This document shows, piece by piece, positions 1-7,937 of a stretch of 54,333 nucleotides of DNA; within the stretch, counting starts at the first letter, position 1, and every line of letters starts with the position of its first letter. A model generated the notes under the pieces. It saw only the letters and a list, made by a program, of their open reading frames with translations. It was not told the DNA's origin and did no database searches. Made by a program: the position numbers and the translations under genes. Origin of the DNA: Desulfurivibrionaceae bacterium (GTDB lineage: Bacteria; Desulfobacterota; Desulfobulbia; Desulfobulbales; VMSU01); contig JAQYVV010000017.1 of the NCBI GenBank assembly GCA_030145275.1, positions 1 through 54,333 of the forward strand, given 5' to 3'.

Positions 1-282
1 GATCACCCATATTGGGCGCCAAAAAACTATTGGCAAAATAGCTTTGGATTCTTTTTTAAGCATACACTTGGCCAAGACGTTCTTGATAGGGGGACGCCGC
101 GATATTACACCGCTGAGTATTATTTTGGTCATGATTCGGACGGATATGCCTTCCAGACTGTAAAAGGAGGAGTGTTTGCGGAGCTTACTCCTGAAATTTT
201 TATCAAAGGATCATTGGAAGTTACGACATCCCAGTCGTTTAGGCAGAAGCAATTTTCTCTCTCTGCTGCCTACCGATGGTAG
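1..282 (+). CDS. C-terminal fragment of an outer-membrane beta-barrel protein (5' end outside window)
   Basis: The reading frame is open from the first base and ends at TAG 280-282, giving the last 93 residues of a larger protein. The fragment alternates aromatic and polar residues (YWAPKNYWQNSFGFFFKH, ARYY/AEYYFG-type strands) and ends in AYRW, an aromatic C-terminal residue as required for insertion of beta-barrels by the Bam machinery. The YW(A/S)P motif followed by a barrel strand resembles the C-terminal barrel of BcsC-like or TPR-containing exopolysaccharide exporters; that assignment is inference from a short piece. No catalytic region is visible. An outer-membrane barrel is likely; the exact family is open. 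Confidence 0.6.
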   Translation, partial: DHPYWAPKNYWQNSFGFFFKHTLGQDVLDRGTPRYYTAEYYFGHDSDGYAFQTVKGGVFAELTPEIFIKGSLEVTTSQSFRQKQFSLSAAYRW

Positions 283-381
283 AGGGTGAGAGGCAGAATT
301 GAAGAACTTGCAATGAGTATATTGTTTTGGTATATTCTTTTAATTATTTGAATATTGTTCCCCTGGAAATGGTGAGGTTTT

Positions 382-483
382 ATGGAAGGCTGGCAGGAAA
401 TTGCTAAACTCTTTGGTTTGCTGGGGATTATCTTTTTTATTGGCCTGGTTGTGGTGCCGCGCCTGAAAAACATCCACTCTTGA
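382..483 (+). CDS. Possible 33-residue single-span membrane peptide
   Basis: This short frame starts with ATG 382 behind GGTGAGG (spacing about 5) and ends at TGA 481-483. The predicted peptide begins MEGWQEIAKLFG, followed by a very hydrophobic stretch (LLGIIFFIGLVVVP) and a basic tail (RLKNIHS), so it would be an inner-membrane peptide with one span. It lies alone in the 375-base gap between the barrel gene and greA. No family is recognised. Support is the ribosome-binding site and the transmembrane character; chance cannot be excluded at this length. Confidence 0.4.
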   Translation: MEGWQEIAKLFGLLGIIFFIGLVVVPRLKNIHS

Positions 484-657
484 AGCACAGGGACTTGTGT
501 GCCGGTCCGGCCCACTAAAAAAGAAAAACCAGAAGAAGAAGTTTGTAACCACAAGGATTAATATACATAAACATTTACTTGATGCCACTGCTCAACGAAC
601 CATGACCTCAAGGTTAATTTCGTTAGGTGTGTGGCTCTTTTATTTTTGGAGGAGAGT

Positions 658-1143
658 ATGGTAGTGCGAGTTCCCATGTCTAAAACCGGGCATATAAAAT
701 TAAAGGATGAGCTGAGACAGCTGGAAAAGCATGACAGAATAGAGGTGATTAAGTCAATAGAGATTGCTCGCGCTCACGGCGATCTGAAAGAGAATGCTGA
801 ATATCATGCGGCCAAAGAGAGGCAGGGGCACATTGAAGGCCGGATTATGGAGTTGAAAGATAAATTGGGTCGGGCCGAGGTTATTGACTGTACAGAAGTG
901 AGTCGTGACAAAGTTGTTTTTGGTACGGTTGTCACTTTGGTTGATTTAGATACTGATGATGAGGTTTGTTACCAGCTTCTTGGACCTGAAGAGTCCGACG
1001 TCAAAAAAGGTTCTATCTCTGTTTTCTCTCCCATCGGCCAAAGCATTATCGGAAAAGAGGTTGGTGATGAGGTAACAGTTAAAACTCCTGGTGGTGTCAG
1101 GCAGCTTGAGGTTATGGAAATTAATTCATCAGATAGACCCTGA
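658..1143 (+). CDS. greA: Transcription elongation factor GreA
   Basis: GreA rescues backtracked RNA polymerase by inserting its coiled coil into the secondary channel and stimulating cleavage of the transcript. The 161-residue protein has the usual two parts: an N-terminal coiled coil (about 1-85) whose tip carries GDLKENAEYHAAKERQ, including the conserved acidic residues that coordinate the catalytic metal, and a C-terminal FKBP-like domain (about 90-158). ATG 658 is chosen because GGAGGAG lies just upstream; an upstream GTG at 631 would add nine residues without a ribosome-binding site. Length and motifs are normal for the family. The convergent TetR gene follows after 81 bases. Confidence 0.95.
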   Translation: MVVRVPMSKTGHIKLKDELRQLEKHDRIEVIKSIEIARAHGDLKENAEYHAAKERQGHIEGRIMELKDKLGRAEVIDCTEVSRDKVVFGTVVTLVDLDTDDEVCYQLLGPEESDVKKGSISVFSPIGQSIIGKEVGDEVTVKTPGGVRQLEVMEINSSDRP

Positions 1144-1224
1144 TTACAAAATTAATCTACTCTCGGATGCCTTCTAGGTTCTGTTAGTTGTGATGATACC
1201 ACTTGTTATTTTTTGAAGTAGAGG

Positions 1225-1818
1225 CTAGTGGCTTTCTGCTGGGACAATACCGTGGAGGAAAATATTGGTGATCTGTTCGGCGCATTCTGTCATTGAGTAA
1301 GTGTTGTCAGGGGCGAGTATCCACAGTCTTGACATCTCATCAAGGGCGCCGAAGAAGGCTCTTTTTATCACACCAGGCATTAAATTACTTCTGAAAACTT
1401 TTATTTCTTGGCCCATGTGGATTATGTCTGAGATAATGTTTATGTAGTCGGCAAAACTTGTATTGCGGTATTGTTTTATGGGCGCGCTGCTTTGTCGGAG
1501 TTCCATCTGCAGGACTTCTGCTAGTTCTTTCTTCTCAATGACCAGTTTCATGTGGTTGTGCGCAAATATTTTCAACATCTTTCTGGGATCTTTCTCTTCA
1601 GCAATCGCCCCCTTTATTTGCACGATAAGCTTGCCGATCTCTTCTTCAAACAGGGTGAGGAGAATGTCGTGCTTGTTGTTGAAATAGAGATAGATGGTTC
1701 CATCTGCAACTTTTGCTTCTTTGGCAATATCTGAAATTCTGGCGTTATAGAAGCCTTTTTCGCCAAAAACATGGATGGCAGCAGCCAATATTTTCTTATG
1801 TTTATCCGCTTTTTTCAT
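1225..1818 (-). CDS. TetR/AcrR-family transcriptional regulator
   Basis: This is a 197-residue one-component repressor. Residues 1-55 form the TetR helix-turn-helix, with the typical KILAAAIHVFGEKGF start and the recognition helix region VADGTIYLYFNNKHDILL. The remainder is the ligand-binding and dimerisation half, which resembles FadR-type (acyl-CoA-responsive) members in its ending, but the ligand cannot be read from sequence. The gene is divergent from purD-purE, with 323 bases between them that are filled by a repeat (1833-1948) and a palindrome (1960-1991). No strong ribosome-binding site precedes ATG 1818. Its target is unknown; autoregulation is usual in the family. Confidence 0.9.
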   Translation of the reverse strand: MKKADKHKKILAAAIHVFGEKGFYNARISDIAKEAKVADGTIYLYFNNKHDILLTLFEEEIGKLIVQIKGAIAEEKDPRKMLKIFAHNHMKLVIEKKELAEVLQMELRQSSAPIKQYRNTSFADYINIISDIIHMGQEIKVFRSNLMPGVIKRAFFGALDEMSRLWILAPDNTYSMTECAEQITNIFLHGIVPAESH

Positions 1819-1832
1819 TGCTATGGAGGTCT

Positions 1833-1948
1833 TTAGTGCCTTATAACTGAATTACTGTCACAAAAAATAGGAATTCCAAAAAAGAACAATGCTTCCAATA
1901 TATTGCAGACCACTGTTAAGGCACTTATTTCCGGTTTATCCGGATTAG
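1833..1948. repeat. Family-2 structured repeat, copy a
   Basis: The segment starts TTAGTGCCTTATAAC and ends GTTAAGGCACTTATTTCC followed by CCGGTTTATCCGGATTAG. The two arms TAGTGCCTTA and TAAGGCACTTA are inverted, so the unit can fold back on itself. The same ends recur at 9343-9483, 22033-22277 and 53200-53330. This copy lacks the 19-bp module that copies at 22 kb and 53 kb carry. It occupies the 5' region of the TetR gene. Confidence 0.8.
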
Positions 1949-1959
1949 TATAATAAACT

Positions 1960-1991
1960 GTAACTGTTTAGGAGCGCTCGTAAACAGTTAC
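1960..1991. repeat. Perfect 11-bp inverted repeat with GTAAC ends
   Basis: GTAACTGTTTA at 1960-1970 is mirrored by TAAACAGTTAC at 1981-1991, around a 10-base loop that itself contains GAGCGCTC. The outer ends match the GTAACTRTTYA ends of family-1 elements (for example 34676-34827), so this may be a collapsed element or an operator between purD-purE and the TetR gene. A regulatory role is only inference. Confidence 0.6.
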
Positions 1992-2141
1992 ACTACAGAG
2001 TCAAGGGTAGTGAATAGTTATCTCAAATGTACCATTTTTACTAAAATGAATGGTTATTCATTATTTAGTTAAGACATTTCATAATAAGGTGTCAAGTAAC
2101 AAAGTTATAAATTTGATAAAAATAAAGAATAGGGGAGATAT

Positions 2142-3914
2142 ATGAAGATTCTTGTTGTTGGTTCAGGGGGCAGGGAGCATGCTCTTGTCTGGAAGTTGAA
2201 ACAGAGCGCTCGTGTAAATGAAATATTTTGTGCGCCGGGAAACGCCGGCATTGCATCTTTAGCAACCTGTGTTGATATAGGGGTAAATGAAATTGAAAAA
2301 TTGGCTGATTTTGCCAAGGAAAATGGTGTAGGACTAACCATGGTAGGGCCGGAAGAACCTCTGACCCTGGGAATAGTAGATTATTTCACCAGGCAAGGTT
2401 TGAGAGCATTTGGACCATCAGGAAAGGCTGCAGCCCTAGAGGGGAGTAAAGTGTTCACCAAGGACCTGATGGAAAAATATAATATTCCGTCTGGTTACTA
2501 TAAAGTTTTTGAAGATCGGCAGGAGGCCGTTGCCTATATCCAGGAAAAGGGGGCGCCCATAGTTGTTAAGGCCGATGGTTTGGCTGCCGGCAAAGGTGTT
2601 ATTGTGGCTCAATCCGAAGCTGAAGCCATTGCAGCGGTTGATCTGATCATGGTTGAAAATGCCTTTGGAGAGGCAGGCAAAAGGGTGGTTGTTGAAGAGT
2701 TTTTGCCTGGAGAGGAGGCCTCCTTCCTGGCATTTACAGATGGAAAGACGGTTGTGCCTCTGCCCACGTCCCAAGACCATAAGGCAGCTTATGACGGCGA
2801 TAAAGGCCCGAATACCGGAGGTATGGGAGCCTATTCTCCGGCGCCAGTGGTAACCGAGGAACTTCATCGGCAGGCCATGGAAAAAGTGATGCTTCCTACA
2901 GTTAGGGCTATGGCTGCTGAAGGCGCACCGTATAAAGGGATTCTTTATGCCGGGTTGATGATAAAAGATGGTGTTGCCAAAGTTCTTGAGTTTAATGTCC
3001 GATTTGGAGATCCTGAGTGTCAGCCGCTTCTGATGCGTTTGAAAACTGACCTGCTTGATATCGTTGAAGCGGTTATCGATGAAAAGCTTGACCAGGTAAA
3101 CATAGAAATTGATGAACGACCAACAGTCTGCGTTGTCATGGCATCTGGAGGTTATCCAGGTTCATACGAAAAAGGTAAGATTATTGAGGGGCTTGATAAG
3201 GCTGGGAACGAGGACGTGGTTGTGTTTCATGCCGGGACCAGGCAAGACAATGATCAGATAGTAACAAATGGTGGTAGAGTTCTTGGCATAACGGCTTGTG
3301 CCTCAAATTTGCAAGATGCTATCGATCTGGCTTATAAAGAAGTTGCCAAGATAAGCTGGGACGGTTGTATGTTTAGAAAAGATATAGGAGAAAAAGCTAT
3401 GCAAAGAAGTAACAGCGACGGGGCCTTGATTGGAATTGTTCTTGGAAGTGATTCAGATCTGCCGGTTATCCAGGGCGGTCTGGAATTTTTGAAAAAGATG
3501 GGGGTTCCGTTTGAGTTGACCATTGCCTCGGCTCACAGAACTCCTGCCAGGGCCATGGCATTTGCTGAGACGGCAAGAGACAGAGGGGTGAAAGTTATTA
3601 TTGCAGGGGCTGGTATGGCTGCACATCTCGCCGGAGTTCTTGCCGCCCATACGACTCTTCCGGTGATAGGGATTCCAATTGATGCCTCCGCCTTAAACGG
3701 GCTTGATTCACTTCTGTCGACTGTGCAGATGCCTCCCGGGGTTCCTGTGGCGACAGTGGGCATTGGCAAAGCCGGTGCTAAAAACGCCGCTATTCTGGCC
3801 ACCCAGATGCTTGCGATTGGGGATGAAGAATTGGCTGCCAAATTGGCTCAATTCAAGAAAGATATGGCTGCCGAAGTTGATGCAAAGGCACAAAAAATTG
3901 CTGAACAGTATTAA
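2142..3914 (+). CDS. purD-purE: PurD-PurE fusion: phosphoribosylamine-glycine ligase / N5-carboxyaminoimidazole ribonucleotide mutase
   Basis: This 590-residue protein joins two enzymes of purine synthesis. Residues 1 to about 420 are PurD (GAR synthetase): GSGGREHALVWKL at the N-terminus, an ATP-grasp domain with KADGLAAGKGV, and EFNVRFGDPECQ near the metal site. Residues about 430-590 are PurE, class I: LGSDSDLP, the catalytic SAHRTP, GAGMAAHLAGV and LLSTVQMPPGVPV. The junction is exact: PurD ends with the family-typical FRKDIGEKA and PurE starts directly after it. ATG 3399 at the junction is preceded by AGGAG (spacing about 8), so PurE may also be made separately. Main start ATG 2142 has GGGGAG upstream. 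No purK is seen in the window. Confidence 0.93.
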   Translation: MKILVVGSGGREHALVWKLKQSARVNEIFCAPGNAGIASLATCVDIGVNEIEKLADFAKENGVGLTMVGPEEPLTLGIVDYFTRQGLRAFGPSGKAAALEGSKVFTKDLMEKYNIPSGYYKVFEDRQEAVAYIQEKGAPIVVKADGLAAGKGVIVAQSEAEAIAAVDLIMVENAFGEAGKRVVVEEFLPGEEASFLAFTDGKTVVPLPTSQDHKAAYDGDKGPNTGGMGAYSPAPVVTEELHRQAMEKVMLPTVRAMAAEGAPYKGILYAGLMIKDGVAKVLEFNVRFGDPECQPLLMRLKTDLLDIVEAVIDEKLDQVNIEIDERPTVCVVMASGGYPGSYEKGKIIEGLDKAGNEDVVVFHAGTRQDNDQIVTNGGRVLGITACASNLQDAIDLAYKEVAKISWDGCMFRKDIGEKAMQRSNSDGALIGIVLGSDSDLPVIQGGLEFLKKMGVPFELTIASAHRTPARAMAFAETARDRGVKVIIAGAGMAAHLAGVLAAHTTLPVIGIPIDASALNGLDSLLSTVQMPPGVPVATVGIGKAGAKNAAILATQMLAIGDEELAAKLAQFKKDMAAEVDAKAQKIAEQY

Positions 3915-3917
3915 TAA

Positions 3918-3942
3918 GGTCCGAATTTTGTGTTGTCGGACC
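3918..3942. terminator. Hairpin just after purD-purE, possible weak terminator
   Basis: GGTCCGA 3918-3924 pairs with TCGGACC 3936-3942 around an 11-base loop, five bases after the purD-purE stop codon. There is no T-run, so factor-independent termination is doubtful; it may act as a 3' end stabiliser. Confidence 0.35.
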
Positions 3943-3988
3943 GATATTACGTCTGACAGCTTTTCATCTAACACCCCACAAGGGGGTA

Positions 3989-4082
3989 TAAGTGCCTTAA
4001 CAGTAGAGTGTAACATGTTTATTTCAAAATACTTTTAAGCATTTCGTGTTTTTATGGCAGAAATTCAGCGCTAAGGCACTAA
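3989..4082. repeat. Family-2 structured repeat, variant b
   Basis: The segment begins TAAGTGCCTTAACAGTAGAG and ends GCGCTAAGGCACTAAA, and is nearly identical over its length to 22172-22277. Arms TAAGTGCCTTA and TAAGGCACTAA are inverted. The CCGGTTTATCCGG tail is absent here; instead ACACCCCACAAGGGGG stands upstream (3971-3986), and a similar ACACCCCACAGGGGG is found inside the copy at 9343-9483. It lies in the 297-base gap before the Sua5-type gene; no coding sequence is seen in that gap. Confidence 0.75.
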
Positions 4083-4211
4083 AGAAGACCCTTTTTCAGT
4101 AACCGCCAGACAAGGGTAGACTTCTACCGCGAACTCTATAAATAAGTTGGGGTAAATGCCAATTTGGCATGCTAATTCCAACGTTAGTATCAAGTCGGAA
4201 AGTTGAGTTAT

Positions 4212-4832
4212 ATGAAAGAGGTTTCTTTAGAGGTTCTGGAAGAAGCGGTCACTGTTATTAAACAGGGGGGAGTAGTGGCTTTTCCCACTGAGACCTATTA
4301 TGGCCTGGCTGTTGATCCGTTCCAGGAAAAGGCCTTGGAGAAGATTTTTAAACTGAAACAAAGGCCGCCCGATAAAGCAATTCTGACCCTTGTTGATGCC
4401 AGGGCAAAACTGGCTCAATTGACAGCCAGGATTGCTCCTGTTTATAAACCGCTTATGGACCATTTTTGGCCTGGCCCCGTTACACTTCTGTTCCCTGGGA
4501 AGGTTGGACTCTCCTCTCTCTTAACCGGAGATAATCAATCAATAGGAATCAGAATTTCTTCGCATCCTCTTGCCCTGAATATTTGCAAGATGATCGGCCA
4601 GCCCATTACGGCCACAAGTGCCAATCTCTCTGGAAGAGTGGCCGCCGCAACAGCTAAGGATGTTGCTAGACAGCTGGGGACGGGTGTGGATTTCATTGTC
4701 GATGGTGGCAGTACTTCTGGGGGAAAGGGGTCCACAATTGTCGGGGCTGATGGCAGTAATTTAAGGCTGATTCGGAAGGGGGTGGTTCCTTTTGCCGCAA
4801 TTCTTGAAGTTGTGGGGGGAGTTGAGACTTGA
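4212..4832 (+). CDS. Sua5/YciO/YrdC-family protein, probable threonylcarbamoyl-AMP synthase (TsaC type)
   Basis: The 206-residue protein matches the short TsaC form of the family, which makes threonylcarbamoyl-AMP from threonine, bicarbonate and ATP for the t6A37 modification of tRNA. Signature regions are FPTETYYGLAVDPF near the N-terminus, KQRPPDKAI (nucleotide/bicarbonate site), FWPGPVTLLF, GIRISSHP and TSANLSG. There is no C-terminal Sua5 domain. ATG 4212 is chosen with GGAAAG nine bases upstream; TTG 4203 is an alternative. A second, YciO-type paralogue is at 36930-37538, and tsaE of the same pathway is at 8579-9052, which supports the tRNA role for this copy. Confidence 0.88.
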   Translation: MKEVSLEVLEEAVTVIKQGGVVAFPTETYYGLAVDPFQEKALEKIFKLKQRPPDKAILTLVDARAKLAQLTARIAPVYKPLMDHFWPGPVTLLFPGKVGLSSLLTGDNQSIGIRISSHPLALNICKMIGQPITATSANLSGRVAAATAKDVARQLGTGVDFIVDGGSTSGGKGSTIVGADGSNLRLIRKGVVPFAAILEVVGGVET

Positions 4833-4900
4833 GGTAAGTGGAGGCTCAGAACTTAAAATTCGTGCCCTGGGTTCTTATATTGGTAGCTGACAAAATTTAA

Positions 4901-4918
4901 TTGCAGCTGAATAGTTAC
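4901..4918. repeat. Isolated family-1 right end
   Basis: TTGCAGCTGAATAGTTAC matches the right end of the element at 34676-34827 (TGCAGCTGAATAGTTAC). No matching left end was found nearby, so this is read as a remnant in the leader of the HPt gene. Confidence 0.5.
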
Positions 4919-4945
4919 TCAACTTAAATGATAAAAGGTGGCTTT

Positions 4946-5269
4946 GTGGGTGATTTACAGTGGAACAAAGATTTTGCCGTTGAGCAGTCCGGTGAGGATA
5001 ATGAATTACTGGAGGAACTTCTCACTCTTTTAGCTGACTCGTCAGCATCTGATCTGGCGAAGATTAAAGAAGGAATTGCTGCAGGCGATGGTACTGTGGT
5101 TGCTGACGCTGCTCATAGCATTAAGGGGGCCGCCGTTAGCTTAGGTCTTGAAGGGCTTTCGCAGGTCGCCTATGAATTTGAAAAGAGAGGCCGTGCCGGC
5201 GAATTAGAAATGCTGCAGCTTGATGTTCTTGAAGACCTTGTAGGCCAGCTTAAAACACTCAAGCCATAA
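4946..5269 (+). CDS. Stand-alone histidine phosphotransfer (HPt) domain protein
   Basis: An HPt domain relays phosphate between receiver domains. The protein is about 107 residues, almost all HPt: a helical bundle with the phospho-accepting histidine in ADAAHSIKGAA (about residue 57) followed by a Gly-containing helix (LGLEGLSQVAYEFEKRGR). GTG 4946 is preferred because AGGTGG lies upstream, although its spacing is short; ATG 4928 would add six residues without a visible ribosome-binding site. It is the first gene of a tight cluster (gap of nine bases to the HDOD gene) that also encodes a hybrid kinase with a receiver, which is the likely phosphate donor or acceptor. Confidence 0.85.
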   Translation: MGDLQWNKDFAVEQSGEDNELLEELLTLLADSSASDLAKIKEGIAAGDGTVVADAAHSIKGAAVSLGLEGLSQVAYEFEKRGRAGELEMLQLDVLEDLVGQLKTLKP

Positions 5270-5278
5270 TGTGAAAAT

Positions 5279-6145
5279 ATGTATACCGCAGAGAAGTTAG
5301 TAAGGAAGTTTTCAGATAGCAAAACTTTGCCCCATGTAGCTCTGAAAGTTGGGGAGTTGGTCAAAAATGAAAACAGTACGATGCATGATTTTGAAGAAAC
5401 TATTGCAATGGATCCAATTCTGGTCACCAGATTACTGCGTCTCGTCAATAGCCCGTTTTTTGGTTTGGCAAATAAAGTGGAAAAAATTTCCAAGGCCGTG
5501 GTCTTTGTGGGGATGAAAAATTTGCGCAACTTGGTGGCCGTGGATGCAATCCGTGATTTGTTTACTGAATCAGATCCCACCCAAGGTTTTTCCAGGAGTG
5601 CCTTATGGCTCCATTCAGCGACTATTGCCACATTGACTGATATGATTGGCAAACGTATTTTTGGTGATTCGAGGGAGGATTTGTTCCTGGCCGGAATACT
5701 CCATGATATCGGACTTATTGCCGAGGACCAAGTGACGGGTGACCTCCTTCGCAAGGCCTGTGATGTTTATAAGCCTGGGGGCAAGTCGCTTATCCAGAGT
5801 GAAAATGAAATTATCGGCACCGATCATTGCAAAGTTGGGGCGGTGTTGGCTAAAGAGTGGAATATGCCGGAAGACGTTCTCAAGGCGATTCGACAGCACC
5901 ATGAGCAGGAAAAATCTTTTCCCATAGGCAGTGTTACCAGTATTATTCAACTTGCTGAATTTATTGCGGGTAAGATGAAGTTTTCAGCAATTCCAGGCAA
6001 AGCTGACCCTTTGCCCCCTTATTTGGTGAAACATGTGAAGGGGATGATGAGCAACTATAAAATAATCGTGCGTGACCTTCCTGATGAGATAGCCAAAGCG
6101 AAAGATCTTTTTGATCCAGAGGGGAGTACGTTAGACAATGGATGA
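5279..6145 (+). CDS. HDOD domain signalling protein
   Basis: HDOD proteins are relatives of HD-GYP phosphodiesterases that usually act as scaffolds or c-di-GMP-linked output modules. The 288-residue sequence is one HDOD unit: TLPHVALKVGELV at the start, MDPILVTRLLRLVNSPFFGL, an AVVFVGMKNLRNLV helix and a retained HD pair in GILHDIGLIAED (about 140-150), then IRQHHEQ. No GYP motif is present, so enzymatic activity is doubtful. It overlaps the next gene (hybrid kinase) by eight bases, which points to translational coupling and joint function. Confidence 0.9.
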   Translation: MYTAEKLVRKFSDSKTLPHVALKVGELVKNENSTMHDFEETIAMDPILVTRLLRLVNSPFFGLANKVEKISKAVVFVGMKNLRNLVAVDAIRDLFTESDPTQGFSRSALWLHSATIATLTDMIGKRIFGDSREDLFLAGILHDIGLIAEDQVTGDLLRKACDVYKPGGKSLIQSENEIIGTDHCKVGAVLAKEWNMPEDVLKAIRQHHEQEKSFPIGSVTSIIQLAEFIAGKMKFSAIPGKADPLPPYLVKHVKGMMSNYKIIVRDLPDEIAKAKDLFDPEGSTLDNG

Positions 6146-7937
6146 TATGGGGTTTGATCACATTTTTGACGAGTTTGATGATGCACATGCAGACCGGTAT
6201 AAATTCATGGCGTTTTTTCAGGAAGTGCTCAAAGATGTAGCGCTGAAATTTATCACAGAATCGGGGGAGGAACTCTTCTCTTCTGACGAAGAAGTTTTTC
6301 CTGCCAGCGTAAATCTTGGCAATATTTTTGAGGAAACAAAAGGGCGGGGCTCTGATTTCACGTGGGGTGGTGGTGAAGGCAGTATGGTTGCCTGGGTCTA
6401 TGTGCCTATTCTTGAAGGGACCCTTTTTTGTGCTGTGCCGGGGACAGAATCTGAACAGCTCCTTTGGGAGACCACCTTGGGGACGGCCCTGAGGTTCAGT
6501 CTGGTTAAATTGGAGGAGGAAAAAAATGTCGCTGAAAGTGGCCAATTGCAACGCCAGATCGATGTTTTGAAACAACAGCATGGAAAGCTTGTTGAAAATA
6601 ATCACCGCCAATATCTGCAAATACAGGATAAAGAGAAGGGTTACGCTAAAAAGCTGGAAAGTGAAATTGCCAAACAAACGGCCCAACTTAGGAAAAAAAA
6701 CGAGGAACTTATTGAAGCAAACAGATTGAAAAATGAATTTTTGGCCAATATGAGCCATGAGCTTCGTACACCAATGAACGCGATTATTGGTTTTTCGGAA
6801 CTTTTGGCCGAAACCGAAATGAACTCTGTGCAGATGGATTATGCCAAAACTGTCAAGCAATCCGCTTTTGGTTTATTGAGCCTTATTAACGATATTCTCG
6901 ATTTTACCAAAATAGAGGCTAATAAACTCGATATTGAACATCGCCCCTTCATGTTATCTGATGTGGTCACAAATGTTTGCGCCATGTTTGATGAACCGGC
7001 GAGGACAAAGGGGATCAACTTCCATTGCCGTTTGGATGAGAGGCTGCCGCTTGAGGTTATTGGAGACGGCAGCCGTCTCAAACAGGTGTTGGTCAATTTG
7101 TCTGGGAATGCCATGAAGTTCACCGAGAAAGGTGAGATTGAGTTGCGGGTAGATTTAGCTAGGCAAGAGGGGGATAAGCTTGTTTTGCATTTCTCTGTGC
7201 GCGATACAGGATTTGGGATTGCCAAGGACAGACAGGCGGCCATTTTTGAAGAATTTGTCCAGGAAGACGGTTCCACAACCAGAAAGTTTGGTGGTACCGG
7301 TCTTGGTTTAGCCATATCAGCCAAGCTTGTTGCTCTGATGGGAGGCCGGATATCTTTGGAAAGTGAGGCTGGCAAAGGCAGCATTTTTAGTTTTTCACTC
7401 ACACTGTCCTGCGCAGAAACACCGGCAAAAGAAAGCATCTCCCTTGAGCAGAGCACGAGTCTCCCCCCCTCTGACTCCGAGGTTCCATCTCAGCCAAATG
7501 TCCTTGGGACAGATAAGCCAGAAGAAGTTGCAGAAAAAGTGGTTCTTTTGGTTGAAGACAATTTAGTTAATCAGAAATTGGCATCTGTGCTCATCAAAAG
7601 ACAGGGCTGCGGCGTGGTTGTTGCTGAAGATGGTTTAGTGGCCTTGGAAAAATTAAAGGAGAGAAGATTTGATCTGATTTTTATGGATCTTCAGATGCCT
7701 AATATGGGTGGTCTTGAGGCGACCAGGAGGATCAGAGAAATTGAGCAGTCTTCCGAAAGCGCACAATACCAAGGACTGCAGGATCCTGAGCACCCTGTGC
7801 TAATTGTTGGGCTGAGTGCCCATGCCAGAAAAGAAGATGCCGAGGAGGGCTTGGCCTCCGGTATGAATGATTTTTTGACAAAACCAATTGTCAGGGCCAA
7901 GTTAGAGGCCGTTCTGGCAATGATTGACAATGCTTAA
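6138..7937 (+). CDS. Hybrid sensor histidine kinase with C-terminal receiver
   Basis: This 599-residue kinase is probably cytoplasmic; no membrane span is seen. Residues 1-120 are an unrecognised input region. A charged coiled coil follows (about 130-195). HisKA has the phospho-accepting histidine in FLANMSHELRTPMNAIIGF (about 206). The ATPase domain has NLSGNAMKFTEKG, DTGFGIAKD and GGTGLGLAIS. The receiver (about 468-595) has VEDN, the accepting aspartate in LIFMDLQMP (about 516) and FLTKP with the conserved lysine. It overlaps the HDOD gene upstream and the CheB-like gene downstream, and would exchange phosphate with the separate HPt protein encoded at 4946. Confidence 0.93.
   Translation: MDDMGFDHIFDEFDDAHADRYKFMAFFQEVLKDVALKFITESGEELFSSDEEVFPASVNLGNIFEETKGRGSDFTWGGGEGSMVAWVYVPILEGTLFCAVPGTESEQLLWETTLGTALRFSLVKLEEEKNVAESGQLQRQIDVLKQQHGKLVENNHRQYLQIQDKEKGYAKKLESEIAKQTAQLRKKNEELIEANRLKNEFLANMSHELRTPMNAIIGFSELLAETEMNSVQMDYAKTVKQSAFGLLSLINDILDFTKIEANKLDIEHRPFMLSDVVTNVCAMFDEPARTKGINFHCRLDERLPLEVIGDGSRLKQVLVNLSGNAMKFTEKGEIELRVDLARQEGDKLVLHFSVRDTGFGIAKDRQAAIFEEFVQEDGSTTRKFGGTGLGLAISAKLVALMGGRISLESEAGKGSIFSFSLTLSCAETPAKESISLEQSTSLPPSDSEVPSQPNVLGTDKPEEVAEKVVLLVEDNLVNQKLASVLIKRQGCGVVVAEDGLVALEKLKERRFDLIFMDLQMPNMGGLEATRRIREIEQSSESAQYQGLQDPEHPVLIVGLSAHARKEDAEEGLASGMNDFLTKPIVRAKLEAVLAMIDNA

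Noticed and set aside
2020..2141. Purine riboswitch before purD-purE
   Set aside because: No conserved three-way-junction core or loop sequences are recognisable; the leader is AT-rich with repeat remnants. The same holds for the guaB leader.
3390..3402. Frameshift or missed stop codon between purD and purE
   Set aside because: The frame is continuous and both halves are intact to their natural ends, so a real fusion is the simpler reading. A sequencing error removing a stop codon cannot be fully excluded.
5170..5754. 194-residue minus-strand frame opposite the HPt and HDOD genes
   Set aside because: It is serine-rich low-complexity translation of the antisense strand of clear genes.
5961..6860. 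299-residue open frame on the minus strand across the HDOD and kinase genes
   Set aside because: It is fully antisense to two well-recognised genes, has no ribosome-binding site and its translation resembles no protein.
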